DNA from: Ananas comosus
Lineage: Eukaryota > Streptophyta > Magnoliopsida > Poales > Bromeliaceae
Length of the DNA: 64,000 bases
Direction of reading: 5' to 3'
Assembly (NCBI RefSeq): GCF_001540865.1
Contig: NC_033640.1
Span: 9,638,834 to 9,702,833, forward strand
The translations under genes and the position numbers were made by a program. Positions 1 through 9,827 of this stretch are shown piece after piece. The first letter of the stretch is position 1, and each line of letters opens with the position of its first letter. The notes below the pieces were generated by a model, which saw nothing but the letters and a program-made list of their open reading frames with translations, had not been told where the DNA came from and made no database searches.

Positions 1-61
1 GTGGATCTGGTCAACTCTTTTTGTGGTTGCATCCTCGTTCAATATATTTATCTGTCCATAG

Positions 62-151
62 GCGAAGCTGCTCTATCAATATCACTACATAAACCAAGTC
101 ATGGGTTTACAGAGCCTCGGAGTTGAAGCATTCACTTCAAACTTTGGTTGT
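62..151 (+). CDS. possible internal exon of a gene cut by the left edge
   Basis: A 90-nt open stretch is bounded by an acceptor (tccatag, ending at 61) and a strong donor (gtgagt, starting at 152). It reads in frame without a stop as 30 codons that include the residues KLLYQYHYINQVMGLQSLG. The T-rich sequence to the left looks like an intron end. Reading through the donor the frame stays open to a TAA near 257, so a terminal exon is also possible. I do not recognise the peptide and cannot find convincing partner exons to the right. The call rests only on splice signals and codon continuity. Confidence 0.25.
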
Positions 152-1990
152 GTGAGTAGCTCGTGTTGTTCAAATCGCTTTGAGCCCTTTGTTTTGTTGT
201 CAATATGCTTTCCTATTTGGGAACTTTATTTTGTGTGTTTAAAGATTCTCGAATAAAATTTTGTGCAGAGTTTAGATGCTACATTTTCATCACATAATGA
301 AGTCATTGGAAATAGTACTGGGATAGATTTCTTCTAGTAGAAAAGAATTGAAAGTGAATTGTTTGTTTGTTTGATGGCTTCGTTGTGAAAGATTTGTGTT
401 AGAGTTCTTCGGTGCGGATCTCTTATTATGGTATCCTACTTGTTCTTGAATTCTTCTTATTTAAGTATATCAGCAAGCCTGCAGCAGTTAAGTAGTTGGG
501 TTATTGCTTTTCTGTCGGTTAAAACTAAGTGATGTTAACATTTCATATTGTTTCTATCTAGCCTTTGATCGACGCAGCACCTTTTTACTCTCCAAATGTT
601 CTGTAATTGCTTTCAGGTTCTATTGGTCTAGCTGGGGAAAAAATGCATCAAATTAGTATTACGATGTGATATATTATTAAACTGATGCTTAGTAAATTTC
701 CAGTATTATCTCTTCCTTTCCTTTTTTGAATCCGAGTTGGTATTTTTTCGTTCTTTTGGTTATTCTGAACTGCTCTTTTAGCTTAGAATGGAATGACCAT
801 GTTAATCATCAAAATGTCTGCGACAATCAACCATTTAATCGAACTAATCGGACGAAGGCCTTTACTGCGACAAACTGAATTGTTTGAGTCAATTTCGAAG
901 CACAATTTTTCTTGTCGATTTGGTTTACGCGATTGTTTGGTTTATGAAATTGTCCATTTGGTCCATTTTGGCCATCATAATTCCTCAGAAATTTGTACAA
1001 AGTGAAATTGGGTATGTACTTCAAAACCTCACTGATACCGGTTTAAGTTTGTTGCAGATTGCAGTGCTATTACTGAATTTAAAATTAGAATTTTGCTATG
1101 CCTACTAGACCTTCAGGCACTATTTTGCTCGTTCGAGAGATTTACCTTTTGTTATATTTTGATTTCATTGTTAGTTAAGATATCATTTTGAAGTTGTACA
1201 ATTTTTACATTTATAAGGAATTGGTTGCATCTGAATGGCTAATGATATTGATTGTAGGTTTCAAGTAGGGAATCAGAACTCTTTAGAGTTTAGGAGAAGC
1301 ACTATTAATCTTCATTGGCATCCTTGCACTAGCTTCCCTCTGCAGTAGAACACTCGCAACAGAACATATTGAAGTATGAGATAGTATGGACGGCTGATAG
1401 ATAAGTGGGAGCAATCACATAGATGTGTTATGTTTCTAACCCTGGGACTCTCCTAAAAATCTATGCAGCGTACACTACTAAAAAAGCTGGATGCTCGAAC
1501 CTCTTATTTTAAAATAGAGATACAAAGACACGAATCTGTGACCTTTTAAATGCACTATCTATAATGACCAACTACTCTAAACACTGTTTGGTGAGTAAAG
1601 CTAACATTCCAAAGGTACCTGTCAATAACCATTTTATTTTATGTTGTATTACATAATAGAGAATTTATAGTTAGGGTAGCTACTCAAAGATGATGTAAGT
1701 GGCTAACTTATCTCCAATCCCACAAAAATAAGCCACTTGACAATAGGAATGACTATGATATGTCTCATTTTGTGAAACAAATAGAAAGTTTGTTAAGCAA
1801 AAAAATACATCTTAAAATAGGAAATGAGTGCAGTTGTAGCTTAACCCAGTTACACCTTTTCTTCTACGAGCCTTTCTAAGGTAAAAGATAAAAGACATTG
1901 TAGTAGGAATTAACGGGTGTGGCGCATGGAGATATATAAATGACTCTTCTCTAATATGACTCATGTGATTTATTTAAGGCGATGTATAAA
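152..1990. other. T-rich non-coding sequence, possible introns or 3' region
   Basis: No open frame here looks like a real protein. The first 1.2 kb is T-rich with several intron-like acceptor contexts (for example at 617 and 1059), so it may belong to the gene whose candidate exon lies at the left edge. From about 1400 the sequence becomes ordinary AT-rich intergenic DNA. Confidence 0.4.
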
Positions 1991-1998
1991 AATACAGT

Positions 1999-2587
1999 CA
2001 GGGACGAAGTTAGCACTCGATTATGAGGGGGGCCAAAAATACATACAAATCAAAATTTCAGCAAATAAACAAAATTTACCTAGTTAAATTTTTGATGAAA
2101 AAATATATTTACTAAATAATTAATGTAAAAAAAGCATTACCCCTTTTTTATTTATAGTTACTTAACTTCTAATTATTTTATTTATATTATTTAACTCAAA
2201 TAACTTTGAAATTTACTAAATCTAATAGTAATTCAGTAAATGATTAAATTTATTAATTTTTGCTAAATATAATTGTGATAATAAATGATTATTAGTTGAC
2301 AGAGCTATTAATTTTGATATAACCTTTAATTTAATTAAATAAAAAAATATCTAAAATAATTAGAAGTTACGAAGATACTAAATAAAAAATAAATAAATAA
2401 ACTCAGAGTTGAGAGAGCATTATATTAGCGCCAAAATTTTTTAAAAAAAACATGTCACTCATCATACTTTTAAAATTAAATAAAAAATATTTTTAAAATT
2501 TTTTATATAAAAAGGGCTATTATGCAAATTATAAAAATTAGGGGGGGGGGCATGGCCCCCCTCAGTTCCAACATAGCTCCGTCCCTG
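1999..2587. mobile_element. non-autonomous hAT-type DNA transposon (589 bp)
   Basis: The ends are imperfect terminal inverted repeats: CAGGGACGAAGTTAG on the left, and a right end whose reverse complement begins CAGGGACGGAGCTATG. The element is flanked on both sides by the same 8-bp sequence AATACAGT (1991-1998 and 2588-2595). An 8-bp duplication with CAGGG-type ends is the hallmark of the hAT superfamily. The interior is AT-rich with no transposase, so this is a deletion derivative or MITE. The open frame beginning in its right end is not a gene. Confidence 0.85.
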
Positions 2588-2918
2588 AATACAGTCGGTA
2601 TATTCAAGTCGATCTATAAAGATATGGTAGATCTAACGGTTAGAATGTATCTGGACACATTCTTGATGGATGGACGTAATTTAATATCTTTACATCAAGT
2701 TATATATAAATATGTAACATATGAGAGTCCTGATCTAATCCTAATTTTAATTCCTGTGACGGCTCCATCTCAAGGGATAAGAAAATTAGACTCGAAATGT
2801 CTCGCTCTTTTGCAGATTATGAACAAGGACGAACCACGAGCAAGAATTGACGTGTACAATTCAGGTATAAAAATTGAAATCATGGCAAAATGTACAATCT
2901 TAATTTCTTATAAAATTT

Positions 2919-3190
2919 AGAGTAAATTGCATTGTTACCTCCTGAACTTTTCGCGAAGTTTCACATTACCCCTCGAACTCCTAAAATGAACATCTAACCC
3001 CCTAAACTCTAATATTTCTTTTTATTACCCCTTCTGTCAGTTTTCCGTCAAGCTCCGTTAACCGAAAACTGACGGAAGGGGTAAAACGAGTGAAATATTA
3101 GAGTTTAGAATGTTAGATGTCTATTTTAGGAGTTTGGGGGGTTAAGTGAAACTCTCTAAAAGTTCAGGAGGTAGTAGTGCAATTTACTCT
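2919..3190. repeat. foldback MITE, family A copy 1
   Basis: The element is almost entirely palindromic. It opens with AGAGTAAATTGCA and closes with TGCAATTTACTCT, and the inner arms pair along their length (CTAACCCCCTAAACTCTAATA against its complement). The centre holds a CCGTCAGTTTTCCGTCA-type motif facing its own complement. No coding capacity. A second copy lies about 740 bp downstream. Confidence 0.8.
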
Positions 3191-3192
3191 GT

Positions 3193-3660
3193 AGGGGACT
3201 CTTGACTATAAATTATTTTATTATAATATGTTACTTATGGATTGACTACTAATCCTCAAGTTAATGATCATTCTTGATTTTGAATATATATATATATATA
3301 TATATATTATCCTAAAATAAATCATACCGTAATTTATCCTATATTTTATTGTAATAAAATAAAAGCAAAAGAAATGAATTAGAGTGGCTTAAAGATAAAA
3401 AAAGAGCGATACTAACTACCTACGATGCTCGAACACTCTACTATCCTGATGTACTCGCTAATATGGTTGATTTACAATAGGTGTCCTCACTCGGATATAG
3501 AGATTTTAATTCTCAGTTAATTTTCTGTAGTACTCGTTTGTCCCTTTTATCTTTAGAAGCATTGTTCTATAAAATACACTTAAATAAAATTTTTATACTT
3601 TATTTCAGCCAATTAGAAATTTTTAATATAAAAATATAAAAATAATTTATAGTAAAAATT
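3193..3660. other. AT-rich spacer with (TA)n microsatellite
   Basis: The spacer between the two family A foldback copies contains a TA dinucleotide run at about 3284-3308. No gene or RNA is visible. Confidence 0.5.
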
Positions 3661-3661
3661 T

Positions 3662-3931
3662 GGATAAATTGTATTGTTACCCTTGAACTTTTGGCGAGTT
3701 TCACTTAACCCCTCAGACTCCTAAAATAGACATCTAACACCCTAAACTCTAATATTTCATTCGTTTTATCCCTTCCGTCAGTTTCCGATTAACGGAACTT
3801 GACGGAAAACTGACGGAATGGGTAACATGAACGAAATAATAGAGTTTAGGGGGTTAGATGTCCATTTTAGAAGTTCGAGGGATAAAGTGAAACTTCACTA
3901 AAAGTTCAGAGGGTAAGAATGCAATTTACCC
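3662..3931. repeat. foldback MITE, family A copy 2
   Basis: This is a second copy of the palindromic element at 2919-3190, with the same order of arm motifs (CCTAAACTCTAATATTTC, CCGTCAGTTTCCG, then the complements). The ends are GGATAAATTG and CAATTTACC, slightly diverged from copy 1. No coding capacity. Confidence 0.8.
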
Positions 3932-3933
3932 TA

Positions 3934-4800
3934 AACTTTAACACTCACTTCATCCATCCTACTTAGCTTCATTTTGAGATCCGCATGTTTAATTTTGCAT
4001 ATATCATAGCTCAAGGTGTTAATGGAGACCCCTAGTTATCTTAGTTGGTAAAATATTTCTGTGTGGAGCTAATATACTTTAAATTTTACTGATTTATGAA
4101 CAAATTTGCATTTTTGTTTTCCGTGCGCGGGGCCTCCAAAAATCACGGCTCAGTGGGCTCACAAGACCTCTGTCATTTTGTCCAGAGTGGTCCACAGTGG
4201 CATGATGCCTCCGTGGACCACCTGTTTTCTTATTTTGCCAACCAGCTATAAATTATATAAAATATTATATTATAAAAACATAAATGAAATATAATATAAT
4301 ATGTAATATTAGTTTATACATAATTTATATAATATGTATTATCCAATATAATATATTTTTATATAGAATTTGTGTAATATATTATATTATATAAATTATA
4401 TCAGTATAATATACTATATATCTATATAATATAAATTTATATGTACGATTATAGTAAAGTTTTTAAAAAAATTAAACAAGCCAAATCCAAAAACAAAAAC
4501 AAAACAAAAAGATAAGTAGTTTTTACATATTTTTTTCTATCAATCAACAAGCGTGATCCGAAAACTCACTTTTACTATACTCAAACCAAACGTTTAAGAT
4601 CGTAAAACTCTTTTACCATTATTTTTTTTATATAGAAAATTATTTTGAGTATTTTTAGTAGTTTTACATGAAACTAAACCGCGCGTAAGCATATACCAAA
4701 ACCATGAGTTCGCTTGAGATCGAAGTGTTAGTGGATGTTTAATTTTGTCTAAATAAGCATTATTTATGGCTTAAGCTAAATCAGTTAAATTTTTGATAGG
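3934..4800. other. AT-rich intergenic sequence
   Basis: Strongly AT-rich, with a run of TATAATAT-like repeats around 4250-4440. I see no gene, RNA or clear element. Confidence 0.4.
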
Positions 4801-4804
4801 GTAA

Positions 4805-5335
4805 GTATACATATTTAAGCACGTGCTTCTGAAAATACGAAGGTTTTTGTATTTCCAAATTATATATTTTCAATGGTAAGACATTTGATTCGACAAACAA
4901 CACTATTAGATATGATCTGTGCCATTAGAACTATTTCGAAACTGAATTTTATAATATTTCGATATTATTTGCCAAGTGATCAAAATGTTTAAAAAATGAC
5001 TACTTTAATGGTTGATGCGGCATGTTTGTAGGTTCAACAGTGTAAAATAATCTAAATTAGATAAAAGTTTACTGAGAGCTAGATATGTACTTCTGATTTG
5101 AAATTTAAATTTTTTATCACTATTTTTTATGAGATTTTTAATTTCAGCATTCATTTTGAGACTATTCGTTCACTAGACAAATAAAATAAAAAATGATAAA
5201 TTTTAATTTATTCTAAATAATTTCAATCATCTAGATCATATCTAACGGATCTGGTCGATTGCTGAATCGGATGTTCAATCATCAAAAACAACTCGAAATA
5301 CAAAGACCTCCGTATTTTCGAAAGTACAGAAGCAA
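4805..5335. repeat. long imperfect foldback element
   Basis: The left arm (around 4826-4860, GAAAATACGAAGG and TTTTTGTATTTCC) pairs with the complement of the right arm (around 5290-5330, GAAATACAAAG and CCTCCGTATTTTCG). The interior is AT-rich and non-coding. This looks like an old MITE. The edges are approximate and no target-site duplication was identified. Confidence 0.5.
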
Positions 5336-5364
5336 TGCTCGTTTTACAACCCGAAGATTTCTCA

Positions 5365-5502
5365 AGTTCATGATATATAACCGCTTCGTTTATTTCATTT
5401 AGAAAATAAATTTAGCTGGAAATGTGAATCAACTAGGATTCGAACTTGGGTCTCGGGTACCAACCACCAAGCCCTTTGCCACTTGTTTTAGGGATGGTCG
5501 GT
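5365..5502 (-). mobile_element. tRNA-derived SINE copy, minus strand
   Basis: Read on the minus strand, the head ACCGACCATCCCTA is followed by an A-box-like AAGTGGCAAAGGGCTT, then GGTTGGTACCCGAGA, and a B-box-like AAGTTCGAATCCTAGTTG. This is the order seen in the better copies at 45515 and 52084. The tail is degenerate and the poly-A is lost, so this is an older copy. Confidence 0.7.
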
Positions 5503-5819
5503 GAGAGCAAACTTTATTATCCTTATAATTATGATTAAGACTATAATTACAGATAATTTTAAGAATTAGATAAAGTTTTTTTGGAGGTTTTTTTAACTAT
5601 ACTTTTGGAAGTACAAGGATTACAAAAGTTTTATTTACAAAATATGCGTTATATAAATTTACAAAAAATTACTAACTTTTTCTAACTTACTTTAATGCAA
5701 GAGGACACATTTTTTTTCGTATTGCAATTTAGCCGGCAAAAACAAGGTTTTTAATATTTGATTGGTGGGGCAAATTACTAGTATAAAATAGTTAGTATTT
5801 TTTTATATAATTTTATTTT

Positions 5820-6090
5820 GGGAAAACTTCAAATACCCTCCTTGTCGTTTCATTTTTTCTTACTTTAGTACCCTATGGTTTAAAGTGTATCAAGTTAGTA
5901 CACTGTGGTTTTGCACTTTTTCACTTTAATACTCTGTGGTTTAAAGTGTATCAAGTTAGTACTCTATAGTTTCACACTTTATCACTTTAGTACCCTATGG
6001 TTTCGCACTTTATCACTTTAGTACCATGTGGTTTAAAAACCACAGGGTACTAACTTGATATAAAAATAAAACCACAGGGTACTAACTTGA
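5820..6090. repeat. foldback repeat of the 'accacagggtacta' family
   Basis: Several short modules (TAGTACCCTATGGTTT, AAAGTGTATCAAGTTAGT) repeat in one orientation and then face their complements (AACCACAGGGTACTAACTTGA). The left border is AAAACTTCAAATACC, and the same border recurs in the elements at 8265-9217. Non-coding. The right arm is incomplete, so the copy is truncated. Confidence 0.65.
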
Positions 6091-6799
6091 TACAATAAAA
6101 TTTTATTTTTTAAATATTTTTATATAGTTTTATAAGTCTAATTATTAATTAAATAAAAATTATATAAAAATAATTTAATAGTTAAATCTATTTAAATAAA
6201 AGTCATTAAAATTGGTATATGCCCAAATAAATTTATACATTACTTTATTTTATAAAGATTTATATGAGAAGGATTTGAGATAAATCTATCAAAATAATGT
6301 TTAAAAAATCAATAGATAGAAGGGAAGTAAATTTGTAGAATAAATTGCTTAATAAAATTAATTAATTATATATATATACATATACACTATATTTTTAAAA
6401 TTTTTCACTTGAAATTTAAATTATGTATTTTTTTACTACAGATATTTTAGTGATTTAATTAAATCTATCATGTTAAATTTTATTATACTATTTATTACGC
6501 ATATTATTAATAAATTAATTATTAATTTCATAGAGTTTAGAGATTTAATTTTAAAATTTGAAGAATTTAAATTATGTATTTTTTATACAACGATATTTTA
6601 CGTGATTTAAATTAAATCTAATATGTTAAATTTTTATTAATAATTATAATTAATTTTATAGAGTTTAGAGATTTAAAATATTTAAATTTTGAAGTTACAA
6701 ATTAGAATAAATATTATAAGTTAAATTTATTTAAATTTAGAATTTAAAATTTAAAATTTAAATTTAAGATTGAAAATATCAAATTTTAAATTTTGATAT

Positions 6800-6852
<53 letters not shown>
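6091..6852. other. very AT-rich spacer ending in a long (TA)n tract
   Basis: The sequence is built almost wholly of TAAATTTAAAT-like words and ends in a TA dinucleotide run at about 6801-6853. No gene is visible. Slippage-prone sequence of this kind is often misassembled. Confidence 0.5.
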
Positions 6853-6858
<6 letters not shown>

Positions 6859-6931
6859 GAAAAGAGAGTAAAGGAGGGTTTGGGAGGGTGACACGTGTCA
6901 CTCTCTGGGCCTTCTAAATCCTCCTTTAATG
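6853..6931. repeat. short palindromic MITE with CACGTG centre, copy 1
   Basis: The palindrome has arms GGAGGGTTTGGGAGG and a degenerate complement (CCTTCTAAATCCTCC), centred on GTGACACGTGTCAC. The centre contains a perfect G-box/ABRE-like ACACGTGT. A second, better paired copy lies in the same orientation at 7714. Confidence 0.6.
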
Positions 6932-7713
6932 TAATACTAGTGCAGAGACCCGCGCGATGCAGCAGGTAGATTATAGAAGTAAAATTTAAAAATTTTAATA
7001 AATTTTATATTTACGATTTATTGATATATAGAAAGCTATAACATATTAAGTACAGTTAATTTGTATGAATAAATTTACATAGTAAGCAGAGGCCCCCGTG
7101 CGAACCGACTCAGCGAGCACTTATATAGGTCGCGGCTCGGCTTCGCGGGACGATACTTCTTGAAGGAGACAATGTTCTTCAGAGGCTCTTCTTTTTCTTC
7201 TTCTTCTTCTTCTTTGTTAACACAATGAGAGAAAGAGGGAGATGAGTGCGGAGTAGGAGATTAGACGATGATATTTTTTTATGGTGTATGTAAAAGAGTT
7301 ACAAAAGAGAGGGGGTAAAAGATTAATTAATGGAGGAGGGGAGTGGTGCATGTAAAAGAATTACAAAATTGAAGGAGTGGGAGATTAATGGAGGAGGAAA
7401 GTGGTTAAAGTTATTAAATAGAATTTTAATATGGTGCATGTAATTAAATATTGCATGTAATTAGAGTAGTGGTGAGGTGAGTTAGGCGTTAAGAAAAGAA
7501 GAAGGTGGTTTGATTTAAAGTTGGATTTAAAGTTACATATAATTAAATGTTGTAACATGTTGTAACTTACATATAATTAGAGGAGTCGAGAGGTGAAGAA
7601 TTGAGAGTTGAAAAGAGAAGAAAGTGGTTTGATTTAAAGTTGGCTATGAGAAGTAAGAATAACATGCCACGTGGCAAAAAATATTGTGGTTTCATATAGG
7701 TTTATAGTTATTA
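6932..7713. other. spacer between twin CACGTG palindromes
   Basis: This roughly 780-bp stretch begins GTGCAGAGACCCGCGCGATGC, a GC-rich hairpin-like motif of a kind often seen near Helitron ends, then becomes AT-rich. It includes a (CTT)n tract near 7185-7215 and a duplicated module around 7490-7640 (GTGGTTTGATTTAAAGTTGG occurs twice). No coding sequence is visible. Whether the twin palindromes bound a single mobile unit is undecided. Confidence 0.4.
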
Positions 7714-7791
7714 TTGGAAAAAAGAGTAAATGAGGGTTTGGGAGGGTGACACGTGTCACTCTCTGGACCTCCCAAACCCTCTTTTAATGTA
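7714..7791. repeat. short palindromic MITE with CACGTG centre, copy 2
   Basis: The arms AGGGTTTGGGAGG and CCTCCCAAACCCT are near-perfect complements around GTGACACGTGTCAC. The sequence is nearly identical to 6853-6931 and in the same orientation. Confidence 0.65.
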
Positions 7792-7801
7792 ATAAAAAAA
7801 A

Positions 7802-7948
7802 TAGATTTGTCTACTGGAAGGGAAATGATTCTGATTGTGACAACATATATCAGACCACTAACATGCAAACCCATGTGCACGAAAAACACAATATTTTGAA
7901 TTAACAGAATACAATAATTAAGGTTTGACCAACTCACCTCATCAACAC

Positions 7949-7997
<49 letters not shown>

Positions 7998-8096
7998 GCA
8001 NATAAAATAAAAATAATAAATATAAGAATAGATTTGTCTAATGGAAGGGAAATGATTCTGATTGTGACAACATATATCAGACCACTAACATGCAAA
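7802..8096. repeat. 68-bp direct repeat flanking poly-A and an N
   Basis: The 68-bp sequence starting ATAGATTTGTCTA at about 7801-7868 recurs at about 8029-8096 with one clear mismatch (ctactgg against ctaatgg). Between them lie a roughly 46-base poly-A run (7951-7996) and an undetermined base at 8001. This could be a real local duplication or the scar of a closed assembly gap. Confidence 0.7.
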
Positions 8097-8264
8097 ACCA
8101 TCTTGAAAACCACGAACACCACTTATCCTATCCCTGCCACTATTTAGTATTCCAAATTAGTAAATTTGTCGCTTGCACAAAATTTTATGGAATGCGTCCT
8201 AATATAGATCGTAACAGATGCTGTAACGCGCTTTATAAAAATATATTTCAAAAATTATAGCGTA

Positions 8265-8848
8265 ACCTTCAAATACCCCATGTATTTTCACACATTTTCA
8301 TTTTAATAGTCTGTGGTTTAAAGTGTATCAAGTTAGTCCTTATAGTTTCGCACATCTTATTTAATATCCTGTGATTTAAAGTGTATCAAATTAGTACCAT
8401 GTAATTTCATTTTTCTCTTTTTATTATCTATTTTACTAATTTTTTTCATTAAATCAGGAACAAAGTTAATATTAAAAGGTACTAAAGTAAATATTCGATA
8501 AACGTAGATAGGGTATTTGAAGTTTTTTATATATAATTTAATGAAATATTAATGAAGGAAAAAAAAATTAGTGACAAAGTTAAAACTAAAGGATGCTAAA
8601 GTAAATATTCGATAAATCTAGGTAGGGTACTGAAGTTTTTTGTATATAATTTAACGAAATATTAATAGAGGAGCGGACGAAAAAAAAAAAATAAAACCAC
8701 AGGGTACTAAATTGATGTACTTTAAACTACAGGATACTAAAGTGAGAAAGTGCGAAACCACAGGATACTAAATTGATATACTTTAAACCACAGGGTATTA
8801 AAGTGAAAAAGTGTGAAACCACAATGATAGTATTTGAAGTTTTCCCAA
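8265..8848. repeat. large foldback, 'accacagggtacta' family
   Basis: The left border AACCTTCAAATACC and right border GGTATTTGAAGTTTTCCC-like sequence are inverted. Modules GTCTGTGGTTTAAAGTGTATC on the left face TACTTTAAACCACAGGGTA on the right. Internal ATTCGATAAACGTAGATAGGG modules are also duplicated. Non-coding; probably a compound of nested MITE copies. Confidence 0.65.
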
Positions 8849-8858
8849 AATTGTAAGG

Positions 8859-9217
8859 TAAACTTCAAATACTATCTCTATAGTTTCTCATTTTCTCACT
8901 TTGGTATCCTGTAGTTTAGAGCGTATCAATTTAATATCTTGTGATTGCATTTTTCTTTTTTCGTCAGTCTTCCGTTAACATTTTATTAAATTATATAAAA
9001 AAAAACTTCAGATACTCCACCTAAGTTTATCGAATATTCACTTTAATACTTTTTAGTTTTAACTCTGTCGCTGATTTAATGAAAAGAATCAGTGAAGGGG
9101 ATAATAAAAAGAGAAAAATGAAACCACGGAGTACTAAATTGATACGCTTTAAATCACGGAATACTGAAATAAAAAAATGCGAAACCACAGGAGTGATATT
9201 TAAAGTTTTTCAAAAAT
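8859..9217. repeat. second adjacent foldback of the same family
   Basis: This starts GTAAACTTCAAATACTATC and ends GTGATATTTAAAGTTTTTC in inverted orientation. The arms carry TCCTGTAGTTTAGAGCGTATC against ACGCTTTAAATCACGGAATAC. It abuts the preceding element with about 10 bp between, so these MITEs cluster in tandem. Confidence 0.6.
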
Positions 9218-9739
9218 TATAACATACTTTTTTGTGCTGCAACTTAATCTATACGTATGATTCAAAATCTTTCAGATTAATATTTTACGTAGTTTTTCTA
9301 AGCTAATTGAACATCTCAACTTTAAAAAGAAAGTAACTATTAATTAAGTTACAATTAATGTATCTTTTTTTTACAAATAAAAAATATCAAATTCTACTGT
9401 AGATGTTAACTTTTTTCTATTGTGTGAATTGCAATTGCCACCCAATTAAAATATTTTACATTACCTTATAAATAAAGTATTATAAAAAAAAGTATAATTT
9501 ACGTATAAGATACAATGTGTCCAGCACGATAAACTGCACATTAGCCATAGAAATTAATATTTCTTTTCTTTTGCATCTCTTTATTCTTATCCCAATCACA
9601 TGCATAATTAATTCTCCAATTAATGATTCTGTGACATCCTTAGTATCATCAACTTATCAACTTTCTCTTTAATTCCACTACTACAATATTTAAGTACATT
9701 TCCACTACTACCCCAAAAGAGCTTTTTATTAAGGTTCAA

Positions 9740-9742
<3 letters not shown>
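9218..9742. promoter_or_regulatory. upstream region of the aldose epimerase gene
   Basis: This AT-rich sequence is between the last foldback and the 5' leader of the downstream gene. No decisive TATA box can be named because TATA-like words are too frequent. Confidence 0.3.

Positions 9743-9782
<40 letters not shown>
9743..9782 (+). repeat. (CT)n tract in the 5' leader of the epimerase gene
   Basis: An uninterrupted CT dinucleotide run of about 40 bp ends some 45 bp before the start codon. CT/GA leaders are common in plant genes and match the GAGA-type motif bound by BPC proteins. A regulatory role is inference. Confidence 0.6.
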
Positions 9783-9788
<6 letters not shown>

Positions 9789-9827
9789 GAAGAAACATAA
9801 ACTCTTACTACAACACAAACTCCTCCC

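Noticed and set aside
6932..7000. Helitron terminus (GACCCGCGCGATGC hairpin-like motif)
   Set aside because: Only one suggestive motif is present. I could not find a matching other end or a helicase, so I did not list it as an element.
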